From positions 29,701 through 93,700 of the forward strand of contig CH003362.1 in the NCBI GenBank assembly GCA_000149265.1: a stretch of 64,000 nucleotides of DNA, in the 5' to 3' direction. Made by a program: the position numbers and the translations under genes. Under the pieces are notes generated by a model. It was not told the DNA's origin, did no database searches, and saw nothing but the letters and a program-made list of their open reading frames with translations. Source of the DNA: Ciona savignyi (taxonomy: Eukaryota > Chordata > Ascidiacea > Phlebobranchia > Cionidae). Positions 49,501-61,500 of this stretch are shown piece by piece. The first letter of the stretch is position 1. Each line of letters starts with the position of its first letter.

Positions 49501-52500
49501 AAGAAGCAACCAATAACTCCTTGCTGTCAAGCCAGCGACAGCTGGCAGGTGAACAGCAAAATCAAATGACATACAACCAGATAATGTCTAATCGACAACA
49601 AATGATACTAAGCCACCCCCTGGGTTCAAATAGACAGACCTATTTTGAGTCAAGTCCAGGAAGAAATTATGGCAATAATGCTCAGGTATATTCTTATTAA
49701 CCTTAAATTTGGGAGTCTGGATATTGGAATAATCAGTACAACTGTTTTGAAATTGTAACTAAACTGCAAGAATTAAAAAAATGTATATATTTTTGTTATT
49801 TGATGTTTAATCAGTACCTAAACAGTACACAAGTAATAGTAAACAGTACATAAGTGGCGAAATTATCTCTAGACATACAACCCGGTCGAATATCATGATA
49901 GTGACCATAACATGATACCCTTATCCGCGATTCTATTACGATATATTAAAATCACACATATGGCTTCAGATGCATTATTACAAAGACACTCAATGCTGAA
50001 ACAGGGTTATTAATAAACGTTGACATTTAAACAATCAACATATGGAATGGTTTTATTAAATACATGTTCCAAATGCTGCTTTTTCTTAGCTAAATAAAGT
50101 ATGGTCAAGTCTAACATATCAGTGGGTAAGTTTTAAATCAATAATAGAGTACTACCATAAAGATGACAGAAAATAAACAGATGTAATGCAACATTGATGC
50201 ATTTAGCATTTGCAAATCAGCCTGGACTATTATCATAAAAATATTCTACATATTTAGACTATCTGGACATACAGTGGCTAAACAGTTAATTACATTTCTT
50301 TTTGCAGCTCCCCCGGAGAAAGCCAGGAAGACATATACTGGTACCACCTATTACTATTCCAGAGCACAGCGCATTAGAAGACACAATGGATGAATATCAA
50401 AATGTTCACAGGCACCCAGATGGCACTTTGATTACACAAACACATAAACCACATTTGGAGATGGCCAAAATAGTTAAGCCCATGTTATCACCAAGAACGA
50501 TTAGAAAAACAGAAAGACTTCCGGTATCACAAAAGCTTCAGCAACAAAAGTTTGAGCCAGGTTATACAGAACAGTTTCATTCATTCAACTATGATACGCC
50601 AAAAGGAAAAAGCAACGTACAAATGCTGTATGAACAGTAAGTACTCCAAACAGAAATATAACACTAAAAGGTTACATATTCAAAAAATGAAATTTAATTT
50701 TTTGCGATAGGTGGTTAAAACAAATTTTTATATAGGTGTTTAAAACAAAATTAAGTTCCTTATATATGATGCCTATTCTAGTGAATTTAAAATGGTTGTT
50801 CTAAGTCTAAATAATAGTAATCACGTGAACAAAAAAAACTATTAAAGGGCACAATTGCAAAGTTTGTATTCATTTTTGTATTTTTAATTCCTCCAGGCCC
50901 ATTTTGCAAGGAAATATCAAAACTGAAGCAACCTCACTTGAATGAGCTTGGCCTAACCTACCTGAAGACAATATTAGACCACACAATGAATGAAGTGGAG
51001 CTACACTAAAAAGCACAAAACCAGCTTCATTAAACTATCGAACAGCAGTGAACATATCAAAAGGAACAGAGTCTTTTTCAAAAGTGATAGGCAAGGAAGG
51101 CGGAAGAATAACTTGCTCAGGGTGCAGGTAAAAGGTTTTCAACAGTTAATTATTTTTTATTATATATTTCCTAATAATCGTCATTTAGGGTAACAGGTTA
51201 TGTACAATTTAAATTGTTTACTAGTATCTAGATTACTATTTACATGCACTCTTAGTTATCTCATCAGGATAAACTTTCCAAAAAATCTAACCGCAAGTTT
51301 TGGGGTGTTTATACCAGTTTCTGCTTAAAATTATGGCATAGTTTGGAGCATGCATTATGACAGGAGTATCACATGGGATAAAAACGTTTAAAAATGTTAG
51401 CTAACATGGTGAAAATGTGCATTTAACTTTGGTCAGTAGCACCAACAAAATCTACACAATTCCAAAACAACAGTTTAAAATGTGATGAAAAAAGATTACA
51501 GCTTATATTTTTAGCAGGCACTTTAAAGATTTTTAATTTGGTTGCCTCATATGTGTTTGAACAAAAATGTCGGTAGGTGGCCCAGGAACTTCTTTAGCAA
51601 CAACATGGTCTAGATCAGGGATGTCCAACCTGCGGCCCGCGGGCCGCAGTGCGGCCAACCTGAGATTTTTGTGCGGCACGCTAGTCATTTTTACTCCAAG
51701 TAGTATTTTGAACTTTAAATCTTGGCCCAATTCAAATGTATCAGTCAGCTTTTAGGGACGCAGTAAACATCAAAACTGCAGAAAGAAACCGACGGACGAC
51801 AAAAACTTATCTCATTGACTTTGTATTGCAGAAATAATATTTTGTTTCTTTCTATATGTGTGTTATTTGTTCCTTTTTTCAAAGATGAAATTAATGGCTT
51901 TTAATTGTTTTTTTATGTACCCATTCAGGTTTGGAATTAAGGGATCGCGAATCGCTATTAGCGAACCGTTTTCTTAAGTTCACGAAATACAAAATTTAAC
52001 AAAATCGCAAAAATATAAATTACCGGTACTGATTTCGCGCACTTTTAATAATAAATCCTCAACACGTTAATGTTAATATAACATCGTTTGCCTTTAACAT
52101 AACATTTAACAATCACAATACTATTACATTTATTTACATTGCCTTTACTTTGCATTATTGGCGTATAATAAGCATTGCTATCACAAGGCAATAATCGCCA
52201 TTATGCGTTAATATACCACGATTCCTTTATTTATGATTGGCGAGATGCGACACACCCCTTTTGAATTTAAGTTTATCGCAATTTATCATTACTGTACTAC
52301 TAAGTAACGGTACTGTCTGCTTTATGAAATAAATATCTTTCTGGACATTTAAGGCAATTTATCATTACCAATTTTTTTCGCGCGCTCCTTATCCGCGCAT
52401 TTCGCAAATCATTTCAAAACCATTAATTCGAATGCCCTTTTTATTGAAATGTAATAAGTTCTGCGGCCCATTGAATTATTTTAAGTGACAATGCGGCCCA

Positions 52501-55500
52501 GTACAATAAAAGGTTGGACATCCCTGGTCTAGATGTATATAAACTTGGTGTCTATTTAGTACCTATTTGATGAACATTCCGTTTTTTTTGTTAATAAATT
52601 ATCATTACATAGCTTAATCATTGTTTCAGATTATTGAATAAACATTATTAATATATCTTCTAACGTTTCAGATAGGGATGCACAATATAGAATTTCGAAT
52701 CTTTGAGATTCGAATCTCTAGGGATTCGAATCTTTACAAGCAATTTAATAAGAATAGTTAGGATTCGAAATTAAAAACGTAAAATATTGGCTGCGATCCA
52801 ACGCGCAACAACACGCGTGATGCCGATTATGCAAACGTCAGCGTATCGTTTCAGCAAGAGTGCGACAGTGGATAACTATGATAAGAAACTTTTGGTGCAT
52901 CGTCATTGAAGTAAATTCGTAATCTCAAAATTGTAAAATGGCCTTTTCATTCGTATGTAATACCCGTAATGCGTTTCTCCATACCGAAAGTGCATCTATC
53001 GTGCGAAAGCGTCCGAACATTTTCTAAAGCGGTAGCTCGGAAATACAACTTGCATCAAAGCACAACAACATTATCATTATCAGTCGTCCCATACACGTGC
53101 ATCGTGGACCGACGCGGCTTAAAACGAACGCACGCACAAAGAAAGTAGGTCACGTTCGCCAGGCTGTAATCACGTGGTTTATCGCTCCTTTAAATATGAC
53201 GCAATTATTCCAAAGGCGGAAGAGTTATTTACAGACTAAACACTTAGTATTTGCAATATATATTTCACTTAAACAACTATGTTTTCAATAAACACAATGA
53301 ATGAAATCCTATGTATTCAATTTAATGATATCCTATGTGTTATTTAGTTATGTGATTTTGCAGTGATTTATTTATTATACTTTTACCATGTATAACTGTG
53401 TTAAATAGTAAAATTGTGCAATGGCATTAATAGCTAGTCTTGATACCAAACTGGTGAAATAAAAATTGTCTGGTGTTTGGAAGCATTTTTCTCAGCCATC
53501 CATTTCAACAACAACCTACTAGACTATTATCCTCCCTCATGGCAGATAGTGTTAAGAAATGTTACATATGATTAAAAAAATATGTAATGGTAAAATATTG
53601 TTTGACTACGTAAATTGCTCTCATTACAGTTTAAAAGCATATGGCTAATTCACTATAAATGAGAAAATATATGCACAGCATAGCAAATTTAAATACATGG
53701 TAAAACATTCTAGAATAGGATTCGAAATTCTAGATTCGAAATATATTATTCTAGAATATTCTAGAATACCTAACTATCCTATATTGTGCATCCCTAGTTT
53801 CAGATGTGTGAGGTGGTAATAAATAGTTTTATTTATTTAAAATCCTACAATTTCTTAAAAAGAAGAAATATATATTTCTAACCAATCATACTTTCTGCCT
53901 GCAGAAACATGGAGAAATCCACAAGCTTTTTAAACATGATTATAAGGTTAATACTTGTTATCATGAGGTTAACTGTTATTTAAAAGTACCCTTTTTTGAT
54001 GACTTAACTAAATTGGAAGGATTGATTAATTTTTAACATGTATTACAGTGTTGATATACCGAAAAATGCGATAGAGGGGAAATGCCTTTTTAGACTGTTG
54101 ATACTAGACGTCTCTCAAATCCCACACCAGCTTGACAGGGTCTACCACTGGTATGACCCGCATTTCACATCAGCTGTCATGGCCATATCACCAGCAGTAA
54201 GGATTTACCCGGCAAATGCAAAGCTTTTAAAACCTGTCACAGTGAAGCTGCCAACATGTATAGCCACTGAGGGACAAAATTTGGAAAAGGGTTTTGACAC
54301 AACAAGAGTCCCCAAAGAAAGTTCAGGTAACAAAAGTTTCAAACAACCAAACATAACACCCAAAAGAAATTTTAATAACATTATATATATTAAAAACTTC
54401 TGCAAACAACCATAGAAGCAGATCTACAATGACAAAAGTTAATGGATTATTGGTATATAAAAATTTATATCATGGCAGACATTGAGGTTGGAGATATTTT
54501 GATCAAAAGACGAGATTTAAATTCTACTGAAATCTGGGCAGATTTCGCAACAGAAACTTTTCGCTCTGCAGACAGCGTCTCGTTTAAACTTCAAGAACTA
54601 GGAGACGTCTGTGCCTTTCATAACTCAAATGATGAGGTAGGGTTGTGTAGTTCTCATATGAAAACAATAATGACAGGATGTTCATCTTTATCACTACTAG
54701 GTCAGACTGCACATAATAATGATGTAATAAGGTAGTTTTGATTCTGGTCGCAGTCCATAACAGTGTACTCAACCTCTAGAGTTGGTTACTTATGGCTTAT
54801 ACTACAATCTAGTTGAGTATAGTTTGTGGATAAAAAAAATTATTTAAAAAATAAATTTATACACTAAATGTATGCATATAATGAATCCGCTCCAACCAAC
54901 TTTTAAACTTCTCTAAATGTTGCAGGAAAAACCATTGAATAAGCGGCTGTCACTTTTTGCATTCAAGAGTATGGAAAACAGGAAAAACCAGTTTCTATCC
55001 ATACTTATATGTGAGGATCTACCCCATGTTGTGCAAGTAAGTCAACAACATATGCGTTGATGGTAGGATAAAATCCTCATTTTCCAATGTCTTACACTTT
55101 TTTCATTTTTAATTAACTAACCCTGGAATCATTAGTACCTTAACGAGTGTCTTGCTGCATAGCTGATATAAGTAGTCATAAACATAAGTCATGAAAATAT
55201 AACTAACATGAAATTAATCCAGTAGCCTACAAAATTCATATATTTTTGCATTCCATATTACAAATGCAAATGACCGGGTTACTTCTGCATCCACAGAAAG
55301 GTATAGAGTGCATGCCACATTGGTTGGCATATACAGACAGCTGCTTCAATGTGATTATGAAAGAAGGGTTAAATATTGAAATATTTGTGCAACCAAAGGA
55401 TAGATCTCTTTGTCACCTTGACGCAAATAAATTGGTGAGAATGAATTTCTGCAAATTGGTATCCTTTTCTAGAATTTTAGCATGGCAATATGCTTGTGTG

Positions 55501-58500
55501 ATAATAATTAGAATCCCATCTCCCATGTATCTTATATTAATAACAACTGTGGCATATACTGCTGTATGTAATGCTTAGGTAAAATAGTATCTAACAAAAT
55601 TTGAATAAAACTAGTTACTCAGTTTGTTACAAACGACAGGAAATCCCCTGGGAGAACCTGTGGCACCCTGAGTGCATAGTTCGCAAACATATCCGTGTTA
55701 CTTTACTCAGTCGAGACACTGAGTCCCATGTACAGCTGTTGATGAATGATGGAGATGTTAAGTTGGAAACCACTTTCCAGTGGCAGGTGTGGATGATTTA
55801 CAATCGTTTTAAAAATTGTTGGAGCAATTATCTTACTTTGTTTGTTTGGTATTTCTTTTGTTTGATTTTTTAAGTATTTGTTTAATATTTCTTTGGACTT
55901 TTTAATCAAAATTTTGACCTTTAGCACTGGCAATGAAGATATTTATTTTAATTAAGTTACTGAAAAGACATCAAAACGAGAAAAGTATTGATTTACAACT
56001 ATGATAGAGCCAGTATATCACATGTTCCAGTAGTGGTATGTTATTTCAGGTGAAATACCAGAAAATACATCTGCCTGACTTGGTGATGAGCGATTCTGAT
56101 CATCTCAATTATAATCAAGGTATTATGGCTTTGAGAGCAAATAAGTTTTAAGTAACTGAAATTTTTAGGCAACTGGGGTTTTCTATTAAAAATGAGACAT
56201 TAAGTTGGAGGGAATTAATTGAGAAAAACAACTAAATATAACCTAAAGTTACAGCATTAGTTCTGTCTTGGGCATGCCACGATTTACCCAAAATTATATA
56301 AACAGTAACAGTTTGTCCCAACTATTAAGCTGATATGTTAGGAGTATTGGACCACCCAAGCTAGGTGGGAGAGCAAACCCAACTGGTAATCTCCTTAAGC
56401 ATAAGCACTTAAAAGACGGGGTATGAACCCATGGGTTCAATGGGTTGAATAAAATACTATTAGTAATCTTATGCATCACCCTGCTAAAGTTATATCAACT
56501 GGACTGTGGCCACAAGTTGAACGTAAGATTTTACTAATGAGTTATCATACAATTAATAGCCATGTATAAACCCTTCAATGTTCCATACATAAAAGGATAG
56601 AAATAACCCCTGTGTGTTTTTAAAAGACAAATGGGAAACTGAAGAAGCAGAAAAGAGAAAACTAGATCACGAAATGTACAAGCGTGTCACATGGAAACCA
56701 GAGACCCCACCATCAAAATTTATAACAAACAAAGGGCTACTCAACTATGCAACTATGTAACGGAAATAACTGAAGAAATCTACCATGATGCACTCTGGTA
56801 TTGGCATGTGATGTATAATAAAATTGTGTGATGTGACATCTATTTTTTTATATTTAGTTTACAAGAATTTGCTTCCAACTTTTAAATGTTGTTACCGTTA
56901 GTTGATACAAGAACAGTATCAAATACACACCAGATTTAAGAAGTTGTTGAAGGGTTACCGGAAAATAGTTTTAAATGATTTACATCAGGGGTTCTTAACC
57001 TTTTTTTCTCGTTTACCCCTTTCCGAATGAAAAAAGTATAATTTACCCCCATCTTCTTGGTGGCCCTATTTTAATATGCAAACTTGAATTTTGCTTCAGC
57101 TTATAATTTAGTAAATTTACCCCTTCATTCGGTAAAATTTACCCCAAGAGGTAAATTTACCCCTGGTTAAGAACCCCTGATTTACATGTATTGTTCTTGT
57201 TCAAAATGCTTTAAGGGATAGTGGGATCTTATAGTTTTTCTAGGCCTTTGTTTAAAAGATTGATTTAACATGCTATGCCTTTTGAAATTGTGTTTTAAAA
57301 TTTACTTACTGTTTTGTAATCCCCAATTTCAGATTGTAGCGCAAGTGCTGCTACAGACAATGCATCATCATGGGAACACACTATTCGCTCACTTACTATG
57401 TCATCTCTTAACTGCATGTATGTTGCATTTACAATTGCGGAGCTAAAAAAAAAACATTTTTAAAATAACAATAAATAAAACAAAACCATGATTGCCTTTT
57501 CAAAAGGAAGCCATAAAAATAAGTATGGCACACAGAATGCTGTAAAATCTGTTATAATGTTTAAATTTAATACTATTTGTTTAGTGTGAAGACTATTATA
57601 ATTTCAAATTGTCATATATTAAATTATTTATTATGTTAGGTATACTTACTTGACTGTGTTTAAGTCTAGCGGGAAATATATTATTCTCAAAAACAATGTT
57701 TCCTTGAGTTCTACCACAGAAGCTGCTTTGGACAAGACTGTTGTACTTTCCAGAAATCGATATTCTGAATCTTAAAAAATATCAACAAGAGGTTGTTTAA
57801 AAATCCTGCTACATTAAGAATTACCAAATTGTAACATAAAAATGGATTTCCTAAAAACCTAGGATTTGCCAAACTTAGTAATCTAAAATTTAATCCCACT
57901 GAAACTAGTGATGGGTCTCATTTATGCTCAAGAGCAAATGCTTGTAAAATAAAGGCTGTAGCCTTCATGATTAGGATGGTAGGCTTATGTCCTTTATAAG
58001 GATTGTTGCGCATTAAAATTTTTAGTTTATTCCCCAAACATACAAAATTTATACATGGTATAATATTTTTTAGTTTCTCCTTTCAAAATATATATATTAA
58101 ATTTATTGTAACTACCTTGCCATGTTGCGAGTGCAAAGTAGTCAGGATTGGCATCTGGCATAAAGTGTTTGAGGGAAAGTTGAACCAGGTTTTCCACAGT
58201 CATGTTAAGGACTTCACTGCCAGGAAAACTGATTTTTACCGATCAGAAAATGACAAAATAATCTCTCCATCAATTCCGAAAGATTGTCCCTTAATAAAAA
58301 ATAATAATTATGAGAATGCTTTTTATATGGGCATCTAACAAAATACTATAAAAACATATAAGTGGATAATGATGGGATAAAATACAAAATATTGAGTCTA
58401 GACGAATGCCACATAACTGTACAGTTATATAATACCAAGCATTGTTTATTCAAAAAATTGAGACATTGTATAGGAGGAATCATAGGTCTGGTATTAGTCA

Positions 58501-61500
58501 GATATCACGTCACCATAGATATGTGGTCGAACCTAATTGTATTTTTTGTGGGTATACGAAAAAAAATAACTTACAGGTTTACCCAGCCTTTGTATTGGCT
58601 CTGTAGTTTTTAAAATCCCATGCCGGGGTTTTACAGAGTTGATAAACAGCCGAGGGTTAATTGGATGAGATGCCACTGAGTTGTTGTCATTACATTCTGC
58701 CATCATTGAACTACTCTCAGAATTTGTAACAGAAATTGGGTTGGTGGGTAATATTTGAGGACTGTTTTCTGGAGAATATTGTTTAAAAATATATTTAAAA
58801 TTAATGCTTAAAATTAAATATAATACTGCTTACAAAATTTAAAGAGTTTAACTATATTATATGTATACATACCAAAGAAAACAATTGCAAATTAATGATA
58901 GGAGTTCAAACAAAACTAAGAAGTTAGTGGATAGATTTGCCCCATCCAAATAATATTATCAAATGCCGTATTTAACAAGTCCACAACCAAACAAAAGTAT
59001 AGGATTTATTTTAATTAATATTTAGAACATAACTGAATGTAAATAAATATACCCTTTAACTTTTCTGTAGGGTTAACAATGTACTTTTTTCCAAGCAAAC
59101 ATGATTCTTTTCCACTGCTCCCATTAGTCTCATCACTGCTGCTACTAAAAAGAACAAATGTTGTGGCTGACAGAAAGCATAAATTAAAATTATATTACAG
59201 CTCAAAGATTGAACTGAATTATGAAACATCTTAATATAATTTGCATGGCAGCTGTACAGAGGGGCGAAGTACAGGTTTAGACAACTTTGCACAAATGTCT
59301 ATTACTAGGAATGCTGCAACCTCAAACACATGTCTCTTACTAATATTTATTTGATGGTTTTAAACCGCAACCCATGTAAAGATTTGACTTGCAAACCAAA
59401 AAAGTGCACTGGTTCTGGCAGGCCAAGGCATGTTCCTTCGCCCATACTGGTTTTATTGTCTTTCCAAATACAATAAAAAATCCACTCGTATCTAGAGTGT
59501 TCATGAACTCCTCAAGTAAGTGTAAGTTGGTCAAAGCAATATTTTCGTAGACCTATTTTTTACCATATATTCATTTACTTCAAAAACTTAAAACAAATAC
59601 ATAGTCTGGACAATCACATTGTTTTTTGTGACAAAATCGAAAACAATCTTAAACTTTTTGTTTTAATTTTTTTAAACCACTAACTCATTAGTAGACAACG
59701 ATTTAGTTTGTTACCTGAGAGCTACACTACTTCTAAAACATTGTCGGTTTGTTCTTGGTGACCGCTCTTGGTTGAAGATATTTGAAGCAGCTAAACTGTT
59801 CAGCTTTGTTAAATTAAAATAAGTTAAAGTTATGCAATTTTGTACATGAAACATATAATCATGTTTGATACCCACTATGGCCATTGCACATCTGGTAGAG
59901 TAAGTCGACAATCAAGGTAACACACTATATTTGACAGTTCACCAGACATAAATTTTCACAGTAGGTCTTTCATATTTAGAAAATGGAGAATGTCAATGCT
60001 CATGTTAAAACCCACAAATCGCAGCCAAGATATTGCCCAAAAAATCTACCTCTGGAATGTTGCCCAATATAGATGAACACATTTTGGAAATGATGAGACG
60101 ATCATTTGAGAAGTTTACGTCCTCTCGCTGACAACAAACTGCATGTACTTGTTCAAAAGAAGTTTCCTCGAGTGAACACATGGACGATACCAGCTCCAGC
60201 AGTTCATTTGATATTGAAAGCGGAGAATTGCCTGGTAGATTATACTCGGCACACCACAGCAATGTCAAACCCAAACTATATACCATAAGCGAGTTCTGAA
60301 GGAAATAGAAATATTATATATTATTACTAGGGAAATACCCTAAAAATAGGATTTTGTTCTCAAATCATGATTGCGACAAGCATGCCATATCGCCTCGACA
60401 TCTACCAAAAGGAGCAATGGAATCGCAATAAAAATTTAAAATTTGTAGGAGAACATGCCCTAGATATGCAGAAACCAAAATTTTGGGTAATGAATCTAGG
60501 GGAATTCCCCTGACACGATAAAAACCAAAATGATTTTTTTAATAAATTAGCTTTTTGGAGCATAGCGCTTGAACGGCTGCTCTAATTTGGATTAGATTTG
60601 GTGAAATGTTAGACCATTAAACACTCTGTGCCAATTAAAAGAAGAAAAACATTAACTTAGGGTAATTCCCTTAAAACGAAGATATGTTCCTGAATTATGA
60701 TTGTGACAGGAATGCCAAATCGCACTGACATCTCCAACAAGGAGTCAACAAATCCGATTAAAACTTTAACAATTGTTACATAACATGATCCACATATGTA
60801 TAAACAGATAGTTATCTACTAAACCCAGGGAAATTCACTAAACTCATGAAAAACTAGAGAGTGTCAACCACGTGTTTAACCACCACTATTTGTAAAACAC
60901 ATGTCGTATGCCATATATTCATGCTACAGGGTCCCTAACCACAATTTGTTTTTTATACACCGAGTATGTATAGCATAAACGCATGGGTCCCAAAGTTATT
61001 AGACCAAACTTCTTTTCCATGTGTAGTTGAGAAAAGAATAAACGTCTTAAATTTACGAACATTTCACCACAAATGTTTTAAATTAAAGCTTGTTTTCAAG
61101 CGTGGTGGTAAAATAAAGCTAAATTTCCAAAATAGCCCGAACATATTTTCGTTTTTAAGGGAATTACCCTAAGTAAATGTTTTCTTTGTTTTAATTAATT
61201 GACTCAGAGTGTTTAATGGTCTAACATTTCACCAAATCTGATTAAAATTAGAGCAGCTGTTAAAGCGCTATACCCCAAAAAGATAATTTATTAGAAAAAA
61301 ACGTTTTGGTTTTTAACGTCTAAGGGGAATTCCCCTGGATTCATTACCCAACATTATAGTTTCTGCATATCTAGACCATGTTCTCTTACAAATGTCAAAT
61401 TTTTATTGCCATTCCATTACTTTTTCTGGTAGATGTCGGGGCGCCATGCCATGCATGTTGCTATCATGATTTGAGGAAAAAATCTTAGTTTTTAGGGTAT

